Origin: Lutraria lutraria
Lineage: Eukaryota; Mollusca; Bivalvia; Venerida; Mactridae
Assembly (NCBI GenBank): GCA_964023205.1
Contig: OZ026833.1
Span: forward strand, 5,420,138-5,484,137
Reading direction: 5' to 3'
DNA length: 64,000 nt
Part shown: piece after piece, positions 11,244 to 26,200 of the stretch
Numbering within the stretch: the first letter of the stretch is position 1
Layout of the letters: each line of letters begins with the position of its first letter
Made by a program: the position numbers and the translations under genes
The notes under the pieces: generated by a model
Seen by the model: the letters and a program-made list of their open reading frames with translations, nothing else
The model's database searches: none
What the model was told of the DNA's origin: nothing

Positions 11244-14200
11244 CTGAAACAAATGGTAAAGTTATAAAACTTGAGATCTGTCTGTAAACTCAAATCTCAT
11301 ATTTCGTCATTTGTTGCTAACAAAACAATTCTGTACAGTAAAATAATAATGATATTAATCATACATTTTTCTGTCAGCATAATTGATGTCACTATTGATC
11401 TAAAAATGATACAATATACATTTTCATCCAGAATAAAATTGAGATTTGAGCTCTGAGATTGTTCTCAAGTTTTATAATTGAGATTTGAGCTCTGAGACTG
11501 TTCTCAAGTATAATAATTGAGATTTGAGCTCTGAGACTGTTCTCATGTTTTATAATTAAGATTTGAGCTCTGAGACTTTTCTCAAGTATAATAATTGAGA
11601 TTTGAGCTCTGAGACTGTTCTCATGTTTTATAATTAAGATTTGAGCTCTGAGACTGTTCTCAAGTATAATAACCTCAGGATCATAAGTTCAGATATTATC
11701 ATGAACTTATTTGTGCATACGTCTATAAGCAATTCTTATAACAAACAATTATCAGTAAATAATACGCCTTTGATTTAAGGTCACAAGAAATGCCAGTATT
11801 AATTTTATTTTCTCAGGTTAAATGTCACACCAACAGACATGGTCATTAGGCGATTTGTCCTGTTTTTTATGGTGGAGGAAGACCATAGGATTATATCTGG
11901 GTAGCACAACCAATATTCTGTAAGCTAACTTGACACCTTCCTCATAGGTGAATTTTATCTGGTCCTAGGCATGAATTGAACTCGAAGTGATGAGGAACAG
12001 GTAATTACTATTAAGACAACACCCTTACCATCCAATCATGGAGTCCTTGAGACATTACTTACTTAGTATTTATTCATTTTGGTTAAATGCCAATTTTCAA
12101 CAATTTTATAGTTATATACGGCGGCCAATTCACCTAATCAGTTTTCCTGGACTGTATTATAATCGGGTAACAAATCAAGCACATCAACCACGACTGTACC
12201 CCCCCCCACGAGATATTACTAATAAACAAACAATATGTTTACTCACCCATTCACAGTGACTAGAGTCTGCCTCAAACCCAACTTTCTGAACATTTCCACA
12301 ACAGTTTCCATAGGTGTCTGGTCTGTTATTGTGACTGGAGCCTAAAGGTTAATAAATTTAGAATTACTGTACTGATCTGTATGGTACAAAGCACAAATTT
12401 ATTCCCCAGGGTTAAACATCCCACCTGACCAACAGCCAGGGTCATTTGTTGACTACCAGCTTTGGCGATTGAGTACATCTTAGCAGAATCTCTAATCTTC
12501 TGTAAGCCAGCTGGAAAGTTCCCTCACACTGGGCTAGTGATTACCAGTCAGAGACTATAGTCAGAGACTATAACATTTAGTATTACTTAATTACATCAGT
12601 AGTATACTGAAGGGTGCTCACAAAACATCAAAATTAGAGGGTCAAAAATGTCCTTAAACCAATGATAATTTAACTTTTTCTGCAAATTTCAAAGTAAATA
12701 TGACCCTTTGGTACAAATTCTCAAGAGTCAGAGGCTACATTTTGCTAATTTCATGAGTCAACATACCATTTCAAGGATCAAATGAAAACCCTGTATGTGG
12801 CTATTGATCTTAAATTGAATCTTGTACCCATTATGGCTTAAAAACAAACAAAAAAAGCATTTTTTCAAAGATTTCCTCTGATTATATACCTGTATCTTAC
12901 ATAGATACACAAATGCAAGCTTTACATACACAAGTGATTACAGTACAGCACTTTAATGAAGGATTACCTCCATTCATTAGCTTTTTATAACAACACAAAG
13001 AATGTAAAACTTACCAAATCTAATATTTTTCTAAGTTTCAAAGGTGCAGGACCCGATCCTCCGCTAGGGATCTGGTTAGTGAAATAAACAACAGAGTCAC
13101 TCACAACTCCATCTATATTTTTTCTTGCATTTGCTGAAAAAGTTGAGAAAAAATTAGAAGACAGAAAAGTGTAACTTTAAATAGAACAAAACAGTAGCTA
13201 CACTAAAATAATTGCCAAGAAGTAATTCTCTATTTTTCATACCTGTTCATTAGTAATTTGAAGCAAAAAGTTGATAATTTTTTTAACAGGGATAAAAAAT
13301 TATTAAATCTGCTCTTTAGAAATTTAAGACAGTAAATAAGCAGGCATCACTTAACATTCAAAAAAGGACATTGACTACTAGACAAAATGGGATTTGACAA
13401 AAAGTTGATAATTTTTTAACAGGGATAAAAAATTATTAAATCTGCTCTTTAGAAATTTAAGACAGTAAATAAGCAGGCATCACTTAACATTCAAAAAAGG
13501 ACATTGACTACTAGACAAAATGGGGTTTGACAATATGACCTTGACCTTTTATGGCCAAAGGTAAAGCTAAAAGGTTTTGAGGATAGATATTTCTTTGAAT
13601 TGTCCATCTCACATTACAGAGGAGACAAAAACAAGATCAATTAAAATATAAAGCCTTATCCAATGAATCAATATTGAGGATTGTTGAGATAGAAGTTATC
13701 AGCAGTTTATAGCCTACCAATAGCAAGTTGCAGATCTCTTCTTGTGGCAAAACCAACTAAATACTGAGATTCATATGAAACAACAACAGGGAATCCATTA
13801 TGTTCTGTCTCCTTCAATATCGTCTCTGTAAAATATACAAATTGTATGGATTTAATAACGACATCCAAGGAGATACAAGTGTTGTAATGCATTTCAGAAC
13901 ACTTCAAATGAAATTCAGATTGTATCAATTACTTTGTCAATATAGTGGGAGTGAGTCATTACAGTATCCTGAAAATAAGGGAACAAGTCAATAAGGGAAC
14001 CAGAAATAAGTCTGGTTACCAGAACCAACCCATTTTTTATGCCTAATATTAATTAATTTTTTTCAGTTTTTCTTCATAAAATAACTTTCAAAGATACAAA
14101 GAGAGGGGGATTCTTGGATTTTTAAATTAACCTTAACTACCGATGATTAGGGAAATATTTAAAACTTACCTATTTGTTCTAGGGTCATACTCTCCTGCGT

Positions 14201-17200
14201 AATCACGCACAATGGAGGATCATTACGTCTGTAACATAACAAGGAAACATTCATTTAAAACAGTGAAACACATGATACAAACACAACAAGATTGTAAGTC
14301 TATATTTATATCAAGCACAAGATACAATCTCGCTGCTCCGACTAGATGTACTGTTTAATTAGATAACCTACAACAACACATTATTGAAATGTATGGTGAT
14401 GTACAACAAACTTGACTGAAAGTAAATTCAACATATCCTCTCCAGAGCAGCGCTCTCTTGAGCAACAACCTCCCGTCAACAACAGCATGACCTTTACCCA
14501 CTGCACGATTTAACTATTAATCTAACCTTTCAAACGCAACAACTTCTCAACAGCAACATACTTTTGCTACTCTTGAAGGATGTTGCTTTTGAGAGGTTGC
14601 ACTGTATACTCTAATAAGTCACAAGATGTAAGCAGTTAGACCAATTGAGCAGAAATCATCAGCTGAATTCCAGCCAAACAGCCAATTAAGTTTGTTGGCT
14701 AATACAATACCAAAATATATCCTTTTTATAGAATTTTTTTTGTAAAATAAAATTTTGTGAAAAATACATTTAAGATTGCTACCGGCATTCATGATGCTAC
14801 GTCTAAAAAGCAGTAAAATAGGTAGTACAACATAAAATGCAATGAACCAAAAGTAGCAAAATAGGTCAACAAAGGCAAAATGTCATTTTATAATAAAAAG
14901 TGCATCAAATTTTACACCTATATTATCCTGGAATGTTAAAACTGGATAAGATGGGATGCTCAACATGCCAACAAAAAACCAACAAATCAAAGGAATGCAT
15001 AAAGAAAATAAATATAACACAGTCTGTGATTTAGGAACCAGTCTGAAAATTCAGCCTTGTGATTGGTCAATTTGAAAATTCAAACCAGAATCAACCAATC
15101 ACAGCTAAGATATTAGACTGGTTATCAATATGAATTTTATAAAGCATTGAAACATGACCATGGTGAAACAAGGCATTATAAGCCAACATATCACACACAA
15201 ACTATTAGAGCATGGTATTTCAAATACCGGTTCTATCATATTTTTATCAGTATGACAGTCTGGACTGTACAACCTTAGTTAACAGTACGTTTCTATTCTG
15301 CAATATTCTTATGAAAAATATTCATGCCACTGATATCTGTGTTCAACTGTTTGATCAAGTGCACTTTTGATTCCATGCTTAGCTTAGTATCATATGATCA
15401 AGGTAACAAAATCTTATAAAGAATGCACACAAGCAAAACTTTAAACGTAATATGAAATTATAAGCTAACTGATAAAATCACTCAGCTTATCATCACTAAA
15501 TTCTTGAAAACATACATCATTTATGTTGAGGACTGATTTATCATGCAATTAAAATATAAGGACTTAAAAACTATCCATAAGGAATCAGCTCAGTCATGGT
15601 ATTGCATTGTGATTTACAGTCAAACCTGTGCTAGCAGTCACCTCCAAATAAAGGCCACCAGTCAATAAGGACCTTTTTTTGTCTTTACCAAGGGTAGACT
15701 TTGTTTACAGGTTTGGGTGTAACAATACATTAAATCATTCAATCAAACTTGCCAATTATTTTGGGTATTTTGTGCATAAATGTAAACATATTAGTGTAAC
15801 AGGCAACATAAAATGAAACCTCAACAGAATGAACTCTAAGCAAATATCAACTGAAAATAAATTCAAAATAAAGACCCCTTCACCCTAAACCGTAAGACCT
15901 TTTCAAAGCTAAATGTAGCATTCATGGGCACTTACGTAATAAGGATCTGAACCCCTTCACAGCTGTAAGGGGCTAGTGATTACTAGCCAGCGAGGTTATA
16001 AAACTTGAGAACAATCTCTGAGCTCAAATCTCAATTCCATTCTCAAAATGTTACGGTTGAAAAGATAGAGCCGTGAACTTTTTTAAATACATGTTCAAAT
16101 CGATTATACTGTCAGACTGATGTATCAATAATATCCTAATTGTCTGACAACATAATTAACTTAGAAACGTTGAAAGACAAGATATGAGATTTGAGCTAAG
16201 AGACCGATCTCAAGTTTTATAACCTTGGAAACTGAACCATTCAACCAGAGAGGCCCCCATATTTTTGAGTGAAGGGGTAAAAATAAGCAACTGCAAAGTT
16301 TAACTGAGCAACACTTAGCGGCATAACAACAGCATAACACGAGCATCACTTACACTTCCAGACCATAGCGCCAACATCTTTACAAAATAGAACGAAACAG
16401 AAATAAACATATATCTTATTATAATATAAATATAATACAGCAAAATCAATTACAAGCATTTAAATATAATTTGGTAATCCACAGTACAATAAAATTCCCC
16501 TAACAAACCCTTAATTATAATGAAGATTGTTAATAAGTCAAGTGCACCTTGATTTCCAATCATGGATAGCATATCTGACCAGTGCTCAAACATGACCAAC
16601 CATGGTCAGTTTACCTGACCAGTGGTCAAAGATTACCAATTATGGTTAGGTTATCTCACCAGTGCTAAAATTGCTTCAAAAATAACCGCAAGTACTAATC
16701 AGTTCCGAAGAAAGGGCCGATTTCGCAAAATATTAATCAGTGGTGCCCTTTTGAGAGGAATTCATGAAAACATGAAAATTATCCTGATTTATTCTTGCTG
16801 ACTTCATGAATAGTTCATGATGTATAAATAATTTTTTGCCAGGGGGAGAGAGTCGAATAACTAGGGGTGTAACAGCATTTAACTTAAATAGCAACCTAAC
16901 TAATGTCAGATTAATAAATTTATGACCTCTTGGAAGGTCACAAACCTGATTTCTACCGACTCAGCAAACAAACTTGAGTCCAATATGAAATGAGAATAAA
17001 AAATAGCAAAAAAAACAAGAAAATTTAAATTGTATATAATGGTTAGGTGGAAAGTGATTAAGTGAGATATACACCAAGTATTAATCATAATAAAGTTATA
17101 AGACAATGGGGATAGGATAAAAGATGACCATCAGAAATTAATGAAATTCCCACACTCAATTATAACACACTTAACCTGAAAATAGAAATATTTGTCAAGT

Positions 17201-20200
17201 TTTCATATAGAAGGATTGGACTGGATCACAGGGTTTTAAGGCCTGTACATTAACCACTGGTTACCTCCCTTAGCTCTATGTAGCAGAGAAACACTATTGT
17301 GCTCCCGTGTTTTGAATCAATGACCTTTCAAAAAGCAATCCCTTGACTTTCGGCACACATACAAAAGTGCATTTATATTATTATAAAGTTAACAAACACA
17401 TCTATTTGAAAAATGTTATTACATTGTATGAACAGTAAATCATCTCAAAACCAGAACCCTTCTGGACTGGGCCAAACGTCCAGTTTTCTGATGAATCCGG
17501 TTTTCTAAGAGTCTTTTATATACATTACATTGTACAATCCCAAAAAAATGGGATTTGGAAAATTGTCAGATCTTCAGAGATTTCCTGTTTTCAGGGAGTC
17601 TGGTTTTCTGGAGTTTTACTGTATAAAGTCTATGTAACATTACAGATTCCTAAACTACATGAATAACTATCAATAATTAGAGCAATGATTAATTACCCTT
17701 CACCCAAAGAAAACTAGTTAAACTAACACACTAAATTAATTAAATAACAAAAAGATTTATGTATAAATATGAGAGGTATATTAATTGTATTATTGAGAGG
17801 ACAAGAGTGTTTTTTAAAAAAAAAATCTAGCATTGAATGGTTTTAATGTTTACCACAGCACACTATGTACCTTCTATTTGTTTGTCGACTATTTTGTATT
17901 TTCCTACAGTAAAAATATATCACATAAGATGACAGTGAAAACTGTCTATAAAAAGTTAAACCATATCTGAGAGAAATAAAGGTGGCCTTTCATCAAAGGT
18001 CCAAATATACAGTTAATGCTTCAAGTAGGAATAGAACAAACTACTGGTCCTTATAGACAGTTCCAGGGCTCAGCACAACACTGTCGTAACTTGTTCTTAT
18101 TTCCATATGAGTTACGACACTGTTGCGTTGAACCCTCGAAATTTAACTGTTGGTCTCTATTCACACACACAAGGTTTCTCTGTGAGTATAGGCCATTCTT
18201 TGAAAAACTGCTATCATTATTTAGACCTCAGAATGAAAGCCACCTGTCGATAAAGACCATATTTATCATTCCAAAGGGTGGCCTTGGTTTACAAGTTCAA
18301 CTGTAATTAGTCACTTATTTGAGTGTATCTTTTTATGTATTGTGAATATCACTAAATAAGTCTCAACAACTAAAACTGGAAAATCAGCCTCTGTCACTTT
18401 TACATTCTTGCATGAATACAGAAAGCAAATAGCGAATAAAACATTAAACCCAATGTCTGATAAAAGCATTAGCCCCAATTAGCAATACAGAGAAATGTTT
18501 GTCTTCTTATTATGAATAAAGATGAAAAATATCAGAATAATTCACCACAAATAATCTCTATCGCATGCAATATTTATTAGCTCTAGTCTGAAATATTACA
18601 TGATAAGCAAGTATGTCTGATAACAAGTGAGCATTATTGATTTTAAGAGGAAAAATACAGAAAACACAGAAGACTTGAAGACCAGTCTACATAAGCACTA
18701 ATCTGATTGGCCGATTCCTAGAACAGAATTCAAATCAACCATTGACAGAGATTCATTCATAGACTGGTCTTCAAATTTAGTTTCATAACTCCTAAGTCTT
18801 ACAGAGGAACACAAATTTGACATCAGACATAAAGATACAAACGATACTTAAATGCGAAGTTATTTGAAATACATTGATACATCGTATTATGCACTGGTAT
18901 ATTATAAGATGTAAGAAAGATTAAATACACAATCCATTTGATACAACATGAAACAAGGTAAATACAGATCTATTTTTTATCATACTCATTATATAAAGAA
19001 GTACAAGTATAGAATAAAACATACACAAAAACACAAGTACGTTGAGTAAGGTTGTCATAGAAATCACAAAACTCAGACTGGCAGCAACAATCATTGTCAA
19101 CAATTATGATACAGGGGTACAAGTCAAACATACAGTGGGTTAATGTTTACTGGTTGGGATAATGTGTCCGGGTACGAAATCAGTAGGGGCTGATAAATAC
19201 TCATAGACCGTAATCATTCAGCCATGGGGCCCCTACTTAATGTACAGTTGATCTTTATTGAGAAGATTTGTTTGGTCTATTTAATCAAGAATAATATCCT
19301 AAAGTGGGGCATATTTTTAAAGTGCAGATTTTATTCACAGAGGGGCATTAACTATAGGTTTGACTGACCATACAAAGTAATATATTTATAAATGTACATA
19401 AACTTATTAAGCATGATAATTAAACTTACCTTGGACGCATAACATCAGCAGCAATGGTAGTGTGAGTGAATTCTTCTTTATTGTCTAAATACGGATAACC
19501 ATTCAACCGGATATGAGCATCATATCTGTATACAAGGTTAAGATCAAATTTTGTTATGCTAGTGTTAAACATCAAACCAACAGCCAGGGTCATGGTATAT
19601 ACCTTAGTAGACCACTGATCTTCTGTAAGCTAGCTGGACAGCTGTCTCACTTGTGAATTTCATCTGGTCCAAGGATAGACTTAAACTCACAACAGTAAGG
19701 GGCTAATGACAACTAATCTGAGACAAATACCACTCGACCACAGAGGTATCATTTGTAACAATAATTTATAAGAATTTTATTTGACACGGGCTTAAGCTGT
19801 CAACAGTTATACATCTAAAAAAATATTTTTCTCTCAATAGTTTCTTTAAATTTTTAAGATAAAATTTTGAGAAACAAAATTGATTACAAGCAAATTGAAA
19901 CCATATTCAAAGAAACTACAAGTAATAGAAGTTCGAAAGAATTAATTCACGCAACTAAGAAGGGTATTTGTTGCTAACAGTCAGTAAGTCCACATTACTA
20001 GCATTATGGTCCATTTCCTCATATAATTAACTATTTACATACTTTGACTAATATTTCAATGGAAACAATATATAATTCAATATTTTTATATGTTAATAAC
20101 TGTTGCCATGGTTGTTATTCTGAAATTCAAACACTAGTCTTAAGAGCTTAATTCTTGATTAAGTACGTTTTAATATTAAGAAATTTTCATTCCAATCGCT

Positions 20201-23200
20201 GGACATTCCAGACAGTCATGTCAAAATTCCTAAAACAAAAACAGATTTGCATTGCGACATATCTGAAGGAAGGATGGCTGCAATGTAAAAACTCATAAAA
20301 AAAGTATTTTAACTAAAATTTCCTATTTTAAGTTTTACTAAAATACAAGTAACAGTGAATGTAGGTTATTGATCTGTTGCATGAAAAACAAAGAAGTCTT
20401 TTTAAGACACAATGCCCCTTCCCGGTGACTTTCACCTTTGACCTTAAAACGCACAGGTCCCGTAGAGGTTGTTATGCAGAACCGGCATATGAAATTTGAT
20501 GATTTTTGGTGGAAGCGTTTTGATTTTACAGGCAAGGTTAAAGTTTGGTACAAAAAACAGACATACAGACTAACAAACATAGACAGACCGCCTTGATAGA
20601 TGAGGAGCATAAAAGTATCTTTCTTACTTCAATGACCTTGATAATTTCTACTAAAACGGCCTTGACCTTCAGATATATTCTAATAAGACAGAACAAGTAA
20701 AGGATACATTCCCTGTCTACCAAGTGCATCACCGACCCATTTACTTGCCATGGCAGCTAACATCAATGGTACGATATACTGCAGTCCTCCAGTAAGTTCA
20801 AACATGATAACTACCAATGATACTGAAATATAAATAGTGAACAATTAAATAACTCTGACTACATTCAACCAGATGCTGAAAGGAAATAATTATGTTATGC
20901 CTACTTATGACCTTGACATATGCTTATGACCTTGACTTTTGGACATAGCACTTGTACCCAGCTCACTATTCATGATGGTAATTATCTGAACCAAAAATTC
21001 CCTTACAAATGACACATTATGCTCAAACAGAAAATATTCCAGATGGAAAAAGCCATGCCATGTTGAACTAACTAAAATTGGGTTCAACAAGCTAAAAATC
21101 CTTAAAACTAACAGTAGGGAAAAGCTTCTTCACAGGCCTCCCACCAAATTACTTGAGTTATTTATCGAACTAACTGTCTTTCTAAGGATTCCATTTCATA
21201 AACTAGGATCAAGTCTAAGATGTTATTAGCAGAGATATCTTTTTGTCTTCCTACAATATCAACATATCTTTCATCTACGTAAGAAATCTGCAGGATTTAA
21301 ATATATCTATATCTACTGTATCAATTACTGTAAAATCAACACAATAGTTGGATCAGAAAAATTTGGTAACATTGATCAGGAAACAAAATTTGTAACTTTC
21401 ACGAAAATTACAACTTTACAGAATTTTCTGATTTTACAGTAAAGATAAATAACTTACTAGTCATCCTGGTGACACCACCGAGGGCAGCTGCGGCCCCTAC
21501 CATAGCGTACAATCCCGGCGTTACCACACACTCAGATTGACACATATTCTTAAATAATGGACTATCACGATTTGCTCTGTAAATCAAATCAACATCAAGA
21601 ATTATATACTGACAATCTAGAACAAATATAAGCATTGTTCAGAAATGTGAAGCAGACCGAGTACTTGATATATAATAATAATAATGTAGTTACCATAAAA
21701 AACATGTTTTATTTACAAAAGTGTTGAAATAAGACTACATGTACTTTGTTTAAAACAAAATAATAGTTTTACTTCAAACATTTTTCTTAATGCTACATAT
21801 CATTTAAATATTTGTAGAATGAATAAAACAGTATTAGATTTCTATCTTCATGCCTGATGTCTCTGACAAGTAAAACTGTCTCAGACAAGCAAAATTACCA
21901 CTTTTTACACTAAGTAAAAACCTAAGTTTTATAAAATTGGGCAAACAGTTTAAAAAGCATCAATCACACATTGGATCTAAAAGGCTCAATATGTTGGCTA
22001 TTATTAGTTCATCAGTTGTGAAAATATGGTCACCAGATCAACACAACTATATTGGTGAAAAAAACACCAGATATTTTGATTGGCTGATCAATTTTAGTTT
22101 TGTTTATAACCATCCTCAATTCTACTTTGAACAAACTATAAAATGATCATGGGGGATCAGTGATCAAGTGGAACAATTCTCAGCTCTAGTTTTCAAATCT
22201 CTCAGGGATGCTTTTTAAGTGTCCCCATCCCAACTAAAGTATCGGTACTTTACACGATAAAGAACCAGGAAAAACTTTTCGAAGAGTCGGGATATAGATG
22301 CCCGGTTCTTCTGTATCTTATCTCCCCTCTCTCTGGGACGGCTCTGAAATTATCACAGCTGTTGAATGGATCATTCCATAAATAAATAGTATATTCACTT
22401 ACACAACAAGCTGTTCCATTCCTATACCAATAATTCTACCCATGATTGCACCGACAGCCATACTGGGAATGAACAAACCTGACGGTACCTAAAAGAATCA
22501 AAACAATTTTTTTTCACACAAGTTTTAGTATTGCACCAGCCAGTGTCAGTAAAGCTCCTCTGATTCCTTTGGTTCTCGAAAAGTATCATAAATGGCTGGG
22601 GGTCTTTCTTGAAATAGATAGTTCAGCTTTCCATAGCCATCATTCGCTCGGCGCGCATGAACTTTGTTGCAAACCTAAGTACTACATTTCTTCATCCACT
22701 ATGTAATTGTAAAACTGGTTCCCGTTCAATGTTGTAGCGCTGTCTGTGTTTTGAGCTTCTATGAGTACTTGCAGTATTTTAATTTAGCTAGGTGTCCTTA
22801 AGGGAAGATGTCAGCCGGAGTTCATTAGAATGTATATAATGTATATTGGAATTAGGAAATTTGTCCCCAAAACTATTAACCTCTGCATGGCCAAGGGGAG
22901 GGGGAGGGGGGACAAATGTCCTGCTTCCGAAGGCAATATGTACATTCTTTTAAAAACTGTCCACTAATATCAGAGTGTCCATATTTGTGAGGTGTCTTGT
23001 AAGGTGAGGTTTTAAGTTTGTAAATATAATTAAATGGAATAGAAGATTATGACAACTTACTTTCATACCAAAAGTGAACACAGTTATAGTTCCTTTAAAT
23101 AATAAGGCCAGTAACAACATCCACAATGCACGTATCACTCCATCACCTGCGTACGTACTTGACATGTAAGATTTTGGATCGGTAAAGTTTCTTTTATAAT

Positions 23201-26200
23201 CACTGAAAAACAAATCAAATGACATCAGTACAGGTAAAAGGTGTTTGTTTAAAAGTGTCAAAATAAATGTATTGTGTTCTATAAATATTGGTCTACACTT
23301 GATGTAAGCTTTCATTTTACTCAAATATTATTCTCTATGGACAATAATACAGTTAAACCTGTCAATAAAGGTCACCCTAGGAAATGACAAAATGTGGACT
23401 TTATTGACAGGTGACCTTTACTCCGAGAATGTTTTGTTCTAAATAATCAAAGACCGTTCTTAAAAGAATCACCTCTATCCACAGGGCGGCCTTTATACAG
23501 AGGAGACAACAAACACAGGTATACATATAAGACTGTAGAAAAGTAGGATGAGTTGGGAGCTTTCATATTGAGATGCGACTGTTTGTTGCACTTACTTACC
23601 ATAAATCATATGTATCTTCCGGACCGCACCGACTTACTAACATTCTAATCATTTCACTGGTGTTCATTCTTGTATACGGATTAGGAAAACTTAACAATGT
23701 AGTAATAAATGCCACAACCAGCACCTGTAAGAGTGTAAGTATAGAATGCATGAAAACTTAGAACAAACAATTACATCTTAGGTCATCCTTAAACAAATAC
23801 TGGTTTGCAGCTATGCAACCTTTTAACTTTTATCAGTGGGTAAGTAGGTACAGTGCAGCCTCTCCAATGCCATGCCCTCTGGGAGTAGCAATATTATGTT
23901 GTTGTTGAGAGGTTGTTCCTCTAGAGAGGTTAAATCAATAGTCAAATCGTAAAGTGGGAAAAATCATGCTGTTGTTGAAGGGAGGTTGTTGCTCAAGAGT
24001 GGTTAAATCAATAGTTAAATTGTACAGTGGTTGTTGAAGGGAGGTTGTTGCTCAAGAGATGGCCACTACAGAAAGGTTCTACTGCATATGTTTTTTATTT
24101 CATTTTGTATGTTTGTATCATATTAATATAATTATGGTTTAATAAAGATCAGTTGTTCTTGATGTTACAGTATTGACATGACATACAACCAATGAGATTC
24201 AAGTAACTCAGTCAGACAATAAGGATTATGAACACTATAATATGTCACTCACTTCTATAATAGGATATTTTCCTAACACGGAGGACTTCCGATACTTGCA
24301 CCATTTTATATTTAATTTTATAAACATACTTCCATATAAACCCTGCAAATATATATAAAACAACAACATAGTAACTATCGTCACATAATTCTTGAAAAAT
24401 AATAATGTAATGGTTGCCATAGAAACTCCTTATCAATACAATGTTTACTAAAATTGCTGAAATAGATATTAAATTAAACTTCGAAATCTTAAATCTTTGC
24501 AAATACAAAAGCTAATATCACAAACACTTCATACAAGACAATCTTTTAAAGAATAATGGGAAGTAGGAACAGACTATTCTTTAACAAGAGGGCCAAGATG
24601 GCCCTATATCGCTCACATGACAATCACTGTTCACTCATTAAAACATTGTTTTGAACCGGTGACCTAGTTTTGACCCCAGACGACCTATGTTCGAATTTGT
24701 CTTACATATCATTAAGACAAACAGTCTGACTAGGTTTGGTGAAGATACGATCAAAATTTGACATCTACAGTGTTAATAAGGTTTTCCTAAGATTTGACCT
24801 TGTGACCTGGTTTTTTACCCTAGGTGACCCATATTTGAACTTGTCCTTAATATCATTAAGACAAACAATCTGACAAGGTTTGGCCAAGATCCAATCAAAA
24901 CCATGACATTTAGAGCTTTTACAAGATTTTTACCTAAGATTTGACCTTGTGACCCAGTTTTTGAACCCGGCTGACCCATGTTCATCCTTGACCCACATAT
25001 CATTGATATTATGAAGACAAACATTCTGACAAGGTTTCATGATCATCCAATCAAAACAGTGACTTCTAGAGTGTTCACAAGGTTTTCCAGCAATTTGCCC
25101 TAGTAACCTAATTTTACTACAGAAATTACCCATTTTCAAACTTGACCTACATATTATTAAAATAAACATTCTGACAAAGTTTCATGAAGATAAATTCAAA
25201 ACAGTGATTTCTAAAGTGTTCACAAGGTTTTCCCTTATTTGGCCCTGGTGACCTAGTTTTTGACCCCAAATGGCCCAATATCGAACTCGTCCGAGATTTT
25301 GTTGATATTAACATTCTGACCCAGTTTTGCTAAAATTGAGCCAAAAATGTGGCCCCTAGTGTGGTCACAACAAAAAGTTTGACGACGCACGATGCACACC
25401 GCACGACGCACACTGCACGACGCCGGACGGAGAGTGATCCTAATAGCTCACTTTGTGACATGTGAGCTAAAAAAACATGAAATTTCCAATGTCTTATATA
25501 AACAGAAGCATGCAAGATGCCAAACAGAAACTGTAAAAAATGTTGAAAAAAAATCTAAAAAGTTTCTTTGCTAAATACTTTAAGCTCAGGAGCACATCTG
25601 GCCATACAGTCAGAGGGTAAAAGTCTAGTTTTCTGAGAAAACAACTATCAGAGAACTTTTAATCAATACTGAAAAAAAACTTTGTTTGATTTTCAAAGAA
25701 TTCAGATTTTCAGGAAATCTGGTTTTCAGGAGTTCTACTGTACAAATAAAATAGGAAAAACAATTTACAAACTAACCCCAAGAGCTCCTATCAGTATAAA
25801 TGGCACGAGTTCCTGTAGATACCATGGTTCATTATACTCAATATAAAACATTACAAGATGATCATTGCCGAATGGATTGATGGCTCGTAGAACAAACGCT
25901 GCCGCTAAAGCACAGAAGAAGGATCTCCATAACGTCTTCAACGGGAAATAGTAGCTGACCTGTAGAGAGAGAATTATACCATTGTTAAACTAGTGGCATC
26001 TCAAATGTTAGAGAGCATGTTGACCCAAAGGTAGGGTGTTTGATTCCTGTTCAGAACATTTTTTATGTTATTGTACGTTATAATGTATCTTTCGTCATCT
26101 TTAAACTCTTGTCCTGAGGAATACAGTCGGGGTCATATACACAAAAGTATATGCACTGGGTCATAGGTACTGACTACACATACTTGGGTATACAGAGAAG

